This document shows positions 1 to 11,800 of a stretch of 64,000 nucleotides of DNA, piece by piece (the first letter of the stretch is position 1; each line of letters starts with the position of its first letter). Source of the stretch: Eutrigla gurnardus (lineage: Eukaryota > Chordata > Actinopteri > Perciformes > Triglidae); the NCBI GenBank assembly GCA_963514095.1, contig OY741271.1, positions 7,095,476-7,159,475 of the forward strand, in the 5' to 3' direction. The position numbers were made by a program, and so were the translations under genes. Under the pieces are notes generated by a model. That model saw only the letters and a list, made by a program, of their open reading frames with translations. It was not told the origin of the DNA and searched no databases.

Positions 1-3000
1 CAACAAGCCAGCTAATTGTTAATTGATTATTAAAAACATAAGAAAAATAAAATAAATAAAATACTTTGATATCATTATCATCTGCTTGCTATATTCACAC
101 TTACATCGTTTTTTGTTATTTAATCACGTCATTGTTTTTGGATCTAACAATGGAGGTTTCTTGACCCAGGTTCATGTATTTCAGGATTCACCCAGAATTC
201 ACTCAAGCACTGTTGCATGTTTGGTCAATAGAGGAACAATTACAAAAAACAAAGGAGGGATTTTAAAAATGTAGCATTTCAGTGGACACGTGACATTAAG
301 CACAAAACCAATCAAGGGGATTTGATCAAAAAGTAGCATCTGCAGGTTTCCTAAAAACATTTAAATGTTCATCAAAACATCTTAATAGTCAATTGGAGTC
401 CAAATTAAAAACAGGAATACAAACTTCAGAACTAACACAAGGAATAAAAACGGACATAATCAGGCTGTTTCCAAGTATTATAATGTGTTTACTAGCAAAC
501 ACGGTGCATATTGTATAAACTCTGGCTTGTAGAAATGTAGGAAATAGGAAACCTGCATTAACTTGACTTACATCTACTCATGTGGCCTCATACTTAGCTG
601 TATGTTTGGATCATTTATGAATCTGCAGATTCCCTGAAACCGTTTTTGAAATCGCGCTTAGATGTTTGGAAGTGGTGGTTGACCATCATATTGCATCGTC
701 TCATGATATGTATTAATACATAACGAACTAAGTGTTTGATTGAGGAATCAAAGGAAATAGAGTTAATAAATTAGCCTGGTTGGTTCAGTCACAAGAAAAA
801 TCGAACTGTTGACGCAAACAACCACTATGTTCCTGTATTTTCTACTATCGCAGAACTGGAGTGCTGCTTGTGTGCGACAAGTAAAGAAGAACTACAACAA
901 AAAAAGAAGGGAAAAAAGTGTTATTCTGGAAAATGATACGCTATGTAATCAGTCTGATTGGAAACTGCTATGAGGATTATATAATCTACGAAACTGCTGC
1001 CACACGAACAGATAAGACTTTGGATATAAATATCCTCCCTTCATTAACAACATAAGAAAAACAATGAAAAGCGTTTCTACGGAGACGAATAGAAGAAAAA
1101 AAAATATAGTGTTCAACTTGAAAGAAAAACAGTGACGTAAAATCTAAACAAACATTTTACACGACATTTACAGCATTTTTACTTTCTCACAAAACAAGTT
1201 GGAAACTAAAAAACAAAAAAATCAATCAGTGTATATGTGTCTGTTCTCCTGGATGACACCAAGAGGTCATGTACTCGGTAATGTCTCTATTAATAACACT
1301 GCTCCCACAGCACAAACACAGCTCTCAAAGCTCCATCCCTCTTATGTGGGGAGGGAAACTGCATCAAGGTTAAAACGGAAAAGGAAGTGGTGAAGGAGAA
1401 GAAGAGGAGGAGGAAGACCACAGCAAATCTGATAAGGTTCATAAGTATTACTGCTTCTACTGAGGAACTGAAGCAATGTGATTACTTTTTCAAAACACAT
1501 GATAACGAGGTGACGTTCTTTCAGACTTTTCTAAGGATTGAGGAGATTCTGTGACGGAGTAGAGAAACACACCAGCCACATTTAACACTACGATGTGCTG
1601 GCTGTAGGTTTCAGGTATAAATTCAGTCAGCTCTTTCCTCAAGGAAGACGATTTTGTGTGGCTGAAACCTTGTATGATTATTAGTCATGTGGCACAGCTG
1701 TGCTGGATAACAGACTGACATGCCAATTATCAAAACATGAGGAATCTTACTGGCATGGTAATTAGACTTTCTGACTTTCCTTTTGCCAGAGCAACACTCA
1801 ACATGTATAATTACTTCAGAAAGCAGAGGCACAAGACCTGTTGAACTGGATTCAAGTGTTTCAGTCATGAGGGGCAATTAATGTAAGTGGGGCACCTGTA
1901 TATAAAAATAGAATTCCCCTCAAATGCATTCAAACTAAACAAGCCTGTTTGGAAAAGGTAAGGGGTCAAAAGTACTATTAAAGTAGATATTTGTTTTAAA
2001 ATGTAGAGACTAAAAGGAAAAAGTTGCTCAAGTAAAGTACATATACCTGAAAACTCTACTTAAGTACAGTAACAAAGTATGTGTACTTAAATATGAGCCT
2101 AAATACAATGCCTTTAGGTTGTTAACGCCTGTATAAGGATATTAAATGTAGTCGGAGCAGTTTATGAGTAAATGTGCGGAGTGTCAGTAAGTCAGCGTGG
2201 ATGCAGCTCGCTCACTTCCACTCCCCACTAATGGGTTTGGAAGGGCACTCAATGTGGGGGACCCTCCCACTGCAAGGAGACGCGTAGGAGCTGGTTTGGA
2301 AAAGGCCCATAAACTAACCAGATGAAGGCCACCAACCAAAGTTGTCCCACATAAGTGCTGGAGTTCTGACCTCTACAGACCGCCACAGCCCGACCCGTCT
2401 ATCATCTCCTCACCGAGCACACAGACAGGATCACTGACCTGGCTCAGACACAGAAACCTGACGAGTGCTTCCTCACGAGCCGGCTTGTTTCTCATCCACA
2501 AGCAGCTTCTGACTTAATGAAAAAGAAGACCTAGATCGTTTTTTCTAGTTCTAGACGACAAGGCTGTTCCTGGCCTTGCATACATTTCCACTTGGCAATT
2601 GTCTGAGTTGACTGATCCTTGTACACTTGTCTCGACATGTTAGAGTCGGACGTTGTCCAAAGCAGACATGGACGTGGTTCTGTTTATTCTGTTTATAAGT
2701 TCTTCTCATTTCTCAGTTACACATCCCCGATTCCTTTCCTTGCCTCCTCTCCTCGCTTCTTAGTCCCTCCCACCTGAGATGCGAGTGGAGGAGGTGAGGA
2801 AGAGTCACGGGGCGAGAGAAGTCAAGGAAACAGGCATTTAACAAAATTTGGAGCAGTCTCCTCTCTCCTCCATTTAGGAATTGACACATCCTTTAAGATG
2901 GAAGGTGGGGATTGATTTCCGGGTCACCGGCGGGTGGACGGAGGAGAGAGAAGACGAAATAGTGAAAAAAGAAGAACCTGTGTGTCTGCATACGGCGTTT

Positions 3001-3809
3001 GTCACACGTGAGGAGTACATCATAACCTTTGCTGCATGTGGACAGTCCGTGGGGACCCTAGCTGATATGGAAAGATGACAATCACACATCTGCATGTGTA
3101 AGTCACCCACGCTTTGGCAGCGCTAAGAGCCCAACACACAACCGGTTTGTACGGAAGAAAATAGATAGAAGGTGTTAAAATACACTTCCGGTCACAATGT
3201 ATGCACGTATACGAGTGAAGCTCTTCAATTTGTGAATTACTTATTACTTATTGCCTTCTTGGCTGCTCCACAAACTCACATTCTTTCTCATGATGTTTTA
3301 AATCTGAAATAATGGTAATAATAATCACAATTTTTAATGCTTCTGACTGCATCTGTCACTCTTATAATTAATGTTAGACCGTGTAATAAATGCGGAAACA
3401 CAGAATAACTTGTTATCTACATTGTTTCTACACAATAATTGGGTTTTTATATAAGTGTTGTGTATGAATTCTTCTTCTTTTGCTTATTTGTCACATTTAA
3501 ATATTCCACCCCTGACTCATCAGTCCAGAGAATGGGGTGGGCGCTGCATTTACACCGATAATGTTTCATCATTCATGGCCGTAATAAACATAGCACATAG
3601 CAGGAATTTCCTTCCTCATACTTCGTCCTCCTTCTCCCCTGACTTCACATTTATTATAAATGTACATTAATTAAAGGTTAAAAATGTGGGCGTAGCTGAT
3701 TGGTCGCTGACTGGGAGAGGTGGTATGTAGCATTTGCTGGTGTGTGTGGGTGTGTGTATGTGGTGTTATTGGTTGATACTGTAGCTGTGGTTAACTGTAA
3801 GGTGTGAGC

Positions 3810-3813
<4 letters not shown>
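1..3813. other. 3' flank of dnajc5, probably including its 3' UTR
   Basis: No protein-coding exon is visible here. The dnajc5 stop codon is at 3845-3847, so the 3' UTR must occupy part of this stretch on the minus strand. A minus-strand AATAAA hexamer at 2683-2688 would give a 3' UTR of about 1.2 kb, but other weak signals exist and the true end cannot be fixed. A fish-type AAGTA-rich repeat lies at about 1965-2095. The stretch at 2160-2520 is richer in GC than its surroundings and was not recognised. Short open frames here have no domain or codon signal and look random. Confidence 0.5.

Positions 3814-3844
<31 letters not shown>
3814..3844. repeat. (GT)n / (CA)n microsatellite abutting the dnajc5 stop codon
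   Basis: Fifteen or so GT dinucleotides end one base before the reverse complement of the TAG stop. In the mRNA the stop codon is followed immediately by (AC)n. Confidence 0.95.
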
Positions 3845-3845
<1 letters not shown>

Positions 3846-6800
3846 TAGTATGCGTCGGTCCTATAGCTATGGTGGGCATCAGAGGTGAGCGTGGTGGTTT
3901 CTGTGGCAGAGGATGGCTGCATCACGATGGCCTCACCACCATCTGGGGAGGACACACAAACACACACAAAGACACATTAGAGCAGATGCAAACCAAAAGT
4001 ATAAAAGACAAAAAAACACCCAGATATTCCCACAGTTGTGTAAAGCCATTGGGGATGTCATTCCGTCGTAACAGTGTTTGTGTTCCCTGCGTGTGCTCTG
4101 GCCACGGCTGTCGCCAGTGGAAGCATACAAACTGATTGTTGGTTTTTGACGACTACAGTCCCCGTTTAGAATGGTCAGAGTGCTTGGCCGCTGAATTTCC
4201 TACTTGCAGCTTTCTCTGCTAATCGAAACAAATTCACACTTGACACTGCACTACCATGACTCATCAGCAATACATCTGCCGAGAAGTGTGAAGTTGTTCA
4301 GTTGCAGAGAAAATTATCTTGTTTTAATCTGTTCTTGACTGTACTGTAGCGAGCCCAGCAGGCCGTTCAGCGATGTAACAGTAAATAGCGATTCGCTCTC
4401 AATACTACTCTGTGTTCATAGCACACTATGAATAAATATGTTCCATAGATCTGAAGAGCTGGCACTCCATGGGAGCTTGTCTGTCCTTCGACAAGAAAAC
4501 CGAAGAACAGATAGATTTTAGTAAGATAATCTGATATTGATTGATTACTAAAAAGACAGACTAATCTACTATGAAACTAATAGCAACCATATATACAAAA
4601 AAAGACAAATATGGTTAAGTCTTGAATTTTCTTTCCCGTCCCTGCCCTCACCTCTCTCATCAGCGGTCATCTGGGCCTCCAGATCCTCGGGGGAGACGTA
4701 GAACTCTGGCTCCTGGTCCATTGGCGGCCGAGGTTTACATTTACCACAGCAACAATTACAGCAGCAACACAGGCAACAGCAGCAATAACAGCCTGTGGAC
4801 AGGCAGCAGAAGACGAACAAGGCCTGTGGGACAAAGAGCAGAGGAAGAGAGAGAGAGTTAAACAATTATTTGGTTAAAACTGATCAGTGATTCTGTTTTG
4901 TGTTCCACATGAAGTTAGCTGTTTGTATAATGTTGCCCCAGTGCATCAAGGTATTGGTATTGGAATGAATAGCAAAACATTTTAAACATAGCAATAGCCT
5001 GCCCTAATTATGGCTCAGGAAATATGAATTGACAATAACGTAATTTATTGGCAGGTAACATGTGCAACACGACTTAGAACTCCAGCGAAGCCATTTCACC
5101 ATCAAGCAGAGACATTGGGTGCAGTCGAATAGTCAAAAAATAAGGTCCTAACTCCTATTCCTATCTCCTATTCCTTGACCTCTGGGGAAAACGTCACGGG
5201 GTTAAGGAAAGGCGATAGGAGAACTCAAAAGGATTTAGGAATAGTCGACCGCGGTGCTCAGAGAATCCGACCGGACTTTCACTAAGCTACGTCATTATAA
5301 CGCGGCCGCTGATGATTGACAGCTGATGATCGGCACCGGCGATTGACGTGCGTCTGCGCTGGAGAAACTACAATAATGGACTACAAAAAGCGCATCGTCC
5401 ACTTCTCCACATGTTGGTTTTATAAATAGCTGGTTCACTGACCGGCTTCAGGTCCAGCAGCTCCTCCTTCCTGTTTGACCGGTTGCTTTATTTACGTTTC
5501 ATTTGTGGTTTTAGTTTCGTTTTTGTCAAGTTTGTAACATGATTGAAATAAATAAAAAAATACCATTCAATTATTATCACTGTCCACACATTTATGATCA
5601 CTATTCCAATTACTATATGTCTGCATGAAAGTTAATGTAAAATATGCAAATAGGCATATTGTTTGTTTTCATGAACGCCCGAGGTGTGCGTCACTTTAAA
5701 TGTTGCTCTCGCAAAGAATTGTGGGTCGGCGTAATCTCCTTTCCTTTCGCATAGGAAGGTCCGTTGCATCCTATGCTAAAGGAGCTCTGAAGGGAAGCAT
5801 TGGAGCTCCTTTCCTTTGCATTTAGAGAATTCGAACAGCTCTTATCATGGCGGCCACTTGTTTACTTCCGGGTCACTTCTTCAGTTAGGAACCTTCCTAA
5901 GCAAAAAAGACTATTCGACTGCACCCATTGTCTTTCGTCATCCGATGGACCTTCAGAGAACACGATTAACTATTTAGAATGAATATTGGCCGATATCGAT
6001 CGGTGGTTGATGAATTGGATTTTAACCCAGCTTTTTTTGCAACAATATATGGGTTTCCATTTTTTATTGGCATCATTCATATTATTGTACGTATAATGAT
6101 GTATGTGACAGTTAGGGTGATTTCATTGGATTGATTTGAAGTAAATAAATCAGCATCACTGGCCAGCTAGTTATTTTCAGTAGCTGCAAAATAAGATGAG
6201 AAGAGATCATCTGTACTTAATCTAGAGCCCCTTTCACACATGCTCTGCAACCTGTATGTAATGTATTAAATGTCCAGATCTATTGGACCAGACATTAAAT
6301 GTATTCTACCCTGCCAGCTCCCTAGTACAAAGTCTCTGGAGCCCACGTGTGAATAGAGCCGGTCAGCGTCCAGAGCATTCACAGCGGGCATGTTGGTGAC
6401 GTTTCTATCGGGGTGGTGTGAGACCGGAAGAAAACATCAGAGGGTCATTCGTGCAAAAATGTCTCACCGGAGAGACGACGAGATTCGGGAATTTCTGTTA
6501 GTAAGAGCCGACGGCCAAAATCAGACAAATTCAGGGAACAACAAAAGGTGTGGTTATTTATGTCCAAATTATAAACCGCCACCGTAACCACGAGGTAAAC
6601 TGCGCCATGTTCTGCGTCCTGCATGCTCTTCCTGGGCAACACACCTAAACCAAACAGAGAATTTCCAAAGAGGGAGAAAGCATCTGACCCTGAAAACCCC
6701 CTGTTGTGTGCTTCATGTGTGAAAGGGAAACTCCGGATCTAATTCTCCAGAAAGTGTCAGGAATGCATAGGAGAAACAGCTTAGTAGTGACAAGTGATTT

Positions 6801-8754
6801 TAAGTTAAATACACCTGTATGTGGAAGGCCGATCATCATAAAGAAAGAAAGAAAGAATGTATACCTTTGCCCACCAGCTGGACAGAACAAAGTAGGTGTT
6901 GACGTTCTCCTCTCCAAACTGCTCTGCTACGTAGAGACCCAGCGAGCCGTATTTGTCATAGATGTTCTTCTTGGTGCCATCGCTCAAGATGGAGTGGGCG
7001 TTGTTGATTTCCTTAAACTTTTCGGCTGCGTCCGGGTTGTCCGGGTTCTTGTCTGGGTGAAATTTCAATGCCAGTTTCCTGAGAGACAAAAAGACAGAGA
7101 GAAGTTAAGGTGGGTCAAGTTTTCTCTGCTATGCTGGCCTTTTCTAACACACTTTTCCAACATGCCTTTATCACAGGAGAAATTGTGACTGTGGTCGAAT
7201 AGTCATGTAAATTTAACTCAATGTAAAAGATTAAAAAAGGGAATGAGACTAGCTTTTTTGATTATACAGCAGTGGATGTTATTGATACGGGTCTGCCGGG
7301 TTAGAAACTATATAGTTTCCAAAGACAGACTACTAAAAGTGCATCATAGATCATTTGCTCTGTGCATTCACACTGTGAAACTTACTTTATTACCAACGTG
7401 AGAAATTCAATAAAAAAGGACGCCAACAGTCACAAAAGCGAGACAAAATGGCCGCCACACTGAGACCAGTTATTCACGCTCACCCATCAACTGACTACAC
7501 AAACACAAATGATTATACTTGTAAGATGATCTTACATCCCATCGGTCACGTTGGTCATTTCAGTAAACAGCTGAATGGTGTGTTGTTTAAATGATGCCAC
7601 CGCAAGGAATTGTGGGGACAGCATTAAATCCTTTATTAAAGGATGGTCCCTGAACTCTATGCTAAAGGAGATATGAAAGGAAGTAATACAGCACCTTTCT
7701 GTTGCATTCAGAGAATTAAACCAGCTCTTATCATAGCAAGTCATTTCAGTCCACCTTACAAAGCAAATAAATACTTTTCAACCACAGCAAAATGACCTGG
7801 AATGAGCGCCGATGGTGGCGGCAGAGATAAATACACTCAGCAGCTCAGTGTGTCTGCCAATTTCATCTCAAAAACACGTTGACAAAAAAGATAATAAACA
7901 AACCTTCGTTTTGTCTCAGAGCAACGACATGTACTGCTGCAAAGTATTTACTGATGTAGTTGTAATGAATGAAATGAAAATTAAGCTAAGACAGTCTGTC
8001 TCCACAGTACAGAGAATCACTTTTTTCCTCTCATTCATAGCATTTTCTCTTTCTCTCTACCTCTCACCCCCTCAGCTCGCTCGTGCTCTCATTTTCTTTC
8101 TGTCTTTTTTAAATTAGTCAGGAAGCACAGAGCAAAGGATCATTTAATTTAAATGATCTCAAACTAAGAGAAACACTCTCCCCTCATACTAAAACAGTCA
8201 CAAATAATGATAATTGATCCTTGTTTAATGAATAAAGCACTAAAAGTGTTCAAACAATGGTGCTGTGTTTATTGATCAATCAGCGACAGTCATCCCTGCA
8301 AACTCCACTCAGACAGGTCCTATACTTTCAGAAAGTAACTAGAATGTGGTCAAAAAGCTGTTAAATAGGAACATTTAAATCAACGTTTAACATCTTTAAA
8401 ATCAATTTAAAACTCAGCATTAAATGCTGCATCAAAAAGCTCAATGAATCAATATGATAAGAGAAAGAAAATGTTACTTCAACATGCAACTGCTTAAATT
8501 AACTTCTATTTATTTAGACCCATTGAAAACGTTGATCACAGTTCTCTGGCTCCCTCTAGTGGTTTAAAACATCATTATCAAAGACAGACTATGGTTCTGT
8601 TGCAGTAAATTCTTAATGTAAATACTTCTGTGGTTATTAAAACACACCTGTAACATTTCTTGATGTCCTCTGTCGTTGCGCTCTTGTCGAGTCCCAGCAC
8701 GATGTACAGTGATTCTCCTGATGTGGAGAGAGATCTCTGCCTCTGCTGCTCCAT
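3845..8754 (-). CDS. dnajc5: DnaJ homolog subfamily C member 5 (cysteine-string protein alpha), four coding exons
   Basis: The coding exons, in transcript order, are 8648-8754, 6865-7078, 4652-4823 and 3845-3942. They total 591 nt, giving 196 aa and TAG; human is 198 aa. All introns are GT-AG with matching phases. The protein begins MEQQRQRSLSTSGESLY, with the PKA-site serine at residue 10. The J domain covers about residues 13-82 with HPD at 43-45. The linker contains SLGLYVAEQFGEENVNTYF. The cysteine string begins at residue 113 with 15 cysteines in about 27 residues, which in this family are palmitoylated for vesicle attachment. A variable tail ends SDAHHSYRTDAY. The family is a synaptic-vesicle co-chaperone that recruits Hsc70 to protect SNAP-25. 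The start was chosen by alignment to the conserved N terminus; an in-frame upstream ATG at 8794-8796 would add a low-complexity Glu/Arg stretch. Residue 116 is Ser where human has Leu. Teleosts have dnajc5 paralogs and I did not decide which this is. Confidence 0.95.
5117..5926. mobile_element. MITE copy 1, about 810 bp with terminal inverted repeats, in a dnajc5 intron
   Basis: The left end GGGTGCAGTCGAATAGTC is the exact inverse of the right end GACTATTCGACTGCACCC. The element is flanked by ATT at 5114-5116 and 5927-5929, a likely 3-bp target duplication. It contains no transposase frame. Its right half contains two similar CTCCTTTCC...GCAT motifs. The 3-bp duplication would fit a PIF/Harbinger-like element, but the superfamily is not certain. 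It sits in the intron between dnajc5 coding exons 2 and 3. Confidence 0.8.
7188..7789. mobile_element. MITE copy 2, diverged relative of the element at 5117-5926
   Basis: The left end GTGGTCGAATAGTC matches copy 1. The right half aligns along most of its length: AAGGAATTGTGGG..., CTATGCTAAAGGAG..., and TTAGAGAATT/TCAGAGAATT followed by CAGCTCTTATCAT. The right inverted end is degraded. The copy is shorter and older-looking than copy 1. It lies in the next dnajc5 intron (7079-8647). Confidence 0.7.
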
Positions 8755-8824
8755 GGCCTCTCTTTCTCTCTCTTGCTCTCTTGTTCCTTCTCTCACTCGC
8801 TCCCTCGCTCGCTCAGCCTCTCAC
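8755..8824 (-). other. dnajc5: dnajc5 5' UTR portion of the start-codon exon
   Basis: Reading the minus strand, a pyrimidine-rich tract ending CCCCGACAG at 8825-8833 is a good splice acceptor. It puts the 5' edge of the start-codon exon near 8824. This leaves about 70 nt of purine-rich leader before the ATG at 8754. A noncoding first exon upstream is therefore expected, as in the human gene. Confidence 0.6.
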
Positions 8825-11800
8825 CTGTCGGGGAGAAAGAAAAACAGGGGATGAGACAAAGAAGCTGATGAGCTAGAAGATACTATTCAAAAGAATATTT
8901 TCGTCTCGTTTCCCACTTGAAATCCACTTGTGTCTCAGCAGGATTTGATCAAACTTGTGCATGCATTTATCTTCAGTACATTTGCTGTAAGAGTGTCTTC
9001 ACAGGTCTCCCTGAATACAAACTTGATCAGACAATTGCAGCTGATTAAGAACACACTGCTCAAGTGGGTCTAGGAGTCACATACCTCTCATTATTAACAA
9101 CCCTACAAGAAGTTAAATACCTAAACTCGCCACTAGTCAGTTAGAAGTGAAGAAGCCTCTTGGATGAGAGGAGAAACAACTTCAAAAATGTAAAGCATTT
9201 CCAGTTGCCTACCATAAAACTACCAAAAAGGACTAGAAAAAAGACTACTACTAAAAAGACTACCAGGTGAAGGGATCGTTTACTGTGTGACTGGCAGAAA
9301 CCATTGCTATTCTTTCTGATGCAAGGCCTGAATACCATTTCAAACTCATCATTCTTTCACCCTGCTGCTGATATAATTACATGAAGTGTTTGTTTCTTGG
9401 CTTTTACAGAGGTAATAAAACCAGGAGTGGACATTTAGAGAGAGGAAACGCTTGTTCTTTAATATAAAAACTTTGATATTAGAAAAAGCACCATGACAAC
9501 ATTTTCGGAAGAATTAAGCAGCATTAACCACATTTAATACTAATTGGCAAAGCTAGAGGTTTATGGTCATCTTCTTGGTCAATATGGTTTTGAGGGTGTG
9601 TTGTGTAGAGGAAGTAATAAACCAAGGTACCCTGAGTTCATGTCACACAGGCAGGTGTATATGGCAGAGAGATTTATAATCTGTGTCCAGAATGAACATC
9701 TTGTGTTTAGGAGCTGCTGTTAACAAGATATTGAGCAGAACAAGAGGTGGTGGCTCTTCCAGAAACACTGCAGTAAAGTACCAGGAAGTAGGTGACAGCA
9801 GTTAAAGATGTGTCATCTGACTTGTACAGCTGCAGATGCTGTCCTCTAACTAAAAGGTGATTAGCGGTCATAATTTGTATTTATTTATTTTTCTTTATTA
9901 ACCTGTCAACATTACAAGCGAATGTGCAAATTGATTGATCCGACTGATCCAACCAGCTAAACCAGAGGGGAAAAGAAAAAAGGGAAAGGGAATTTGTGAA
10001 GTGAAGTACCTTACTAACTTTCATCTGGACGGAAATTTAGGAACATTTCCTTTTCACACATGCCATGGTAATGTTGGAAGAGATGGAGCAAGGGACAATC
10101 CAGCTGATAGCGGCAATGCAACACGTATGGATGCCAAGAATTAAAGTCCAAAAGTATAAGCTTCAAACTAAAAGTAGTCTACCAAAAATAAAAGTAAATA
10201 TAATATATAAATAATATATTTAGGGTAGGCCTATGTCATCGGATTATAATTATTGATGCATTAATGTGTTTATTATTACTTAACTTTGCAGCAGGTAAAG
10301 GTGGACCTAATTTTAACTACTTCATCTACTTAATAATTAGGCAATATTCTACTCAGTAATTCATCATGGTTTATCAGTTGATTCATATTTTGTAATCAGA
10401 ATCTGAATCTGTATCTGTATCCTGATGAGTAACTAATACTGTCAAATAAATTAAGGTAGGTTAGTAGGTTAAAACTACTGTACTTGGGTTCGCTTGTTCT
10501 GCAGCCTTGGTAAAAGTATGAAGTTACATGAATGGGAAGTAAAGTACAAGTATCTTAAAAGTGTCCTCAAGTACAGTAGCCTTCTTGAGTAGCCTAAATG
10601 TTTAAAATGGTCCAGTCAGACTAAATGTTAAAGTAGACCAAGCCCAGCAGTTTATGCTTTTTTCTCTTCTGTAACTGTAGCATCATGGTGGAATTAGCAA
10701 GTGAGCTAGCTAGCCAGCTGCTAAAGATTAAAATTGCACAACTTAATACTTCACCCACACACTCTTGTCATAGAAAAGCATATTGCTATTCCAAGATAAT
10801 CAGGCATTAACACTGATTCACAAGATTCTGTGATTGTAATGCAACACTGGATACCTGAAAATGAGCTGACAACATTGGCCTATAATATCAGCAACACTGA
10901 CATAAATCAGGCTCTATCAATCACACTACTCAGACATTTGTGAGTGTTTTAGTGATATTGCTAAACACACACAGGGTGAGGAGAAAAAAAAAAAAAAAAA
11001 AAAAAGGCTGCATAAAGTATAAAATAAACACACGCCATGAACAAACACACTGCACACAAAAAGCTAAGCAGGTAAACTTGCCCTATTTGGCAGAATTAAA
11101 GCCACACATGTATTTTAAAATAAAATAAGACACCAGGCTGCCAATATATATTTTCATTGTTGAATGTTCTCGTGTGTGTGTCGGCCATTAGTCTCTCTAA
11201 AACCGTGTAAGGCGCCAGATGGCAGTTGTGGCAACCCCACAATGCCTCGACAACAACACGCCTGACAAGACATCGATTTAACACCTCCCTGAATCACGTC
11301 CACTGCTGTGCCACGGATTAACCAGTCACAACACAGCTTCACCGCCCACCTGACTAAGATTAACCAATGAGTGTGTTTTGTCTGTACTCGAGGGATTATC
11401 AGCATGCTGAGAGACTGTGCTAGAGTGTGTGTGAGTGTGTGTGTGGTGAATAATCACATCCAACCACCACAGTGAAGCTAAACCAAAGACTGTCTACCTG
11501 AGCCGGCAGCCAATGAGATTTCGTCTCGTAAATCAAATTGGCCATTGACAGAAATAAACAGACTGGAAAGAATTAACACAGTAATGAGGGTGACAACATA
11601 TGGCCAGAGTCTTATTGTGTGACTATGTGTGAGTGGGGGACTTAAAATGTGTTTCTTCCACACCCGAGTCTCACTTTTTTTCTTTTTACTGGATTTTATC
11701 AAATGGATTTTGATTGTTTGTGTTATGAAGGTTCACCCTATCCAGCAGGCAAATTGACCAACTGACAATTAAGAGTTGGAGATAGGGATAAAATCCTCAC

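Noticed and set aside
6220..6420. Possible further MITE (CCCCTTTCACACATG at one end)
   Set aside because: I could not find a convincing matching inverted end or target duplication.
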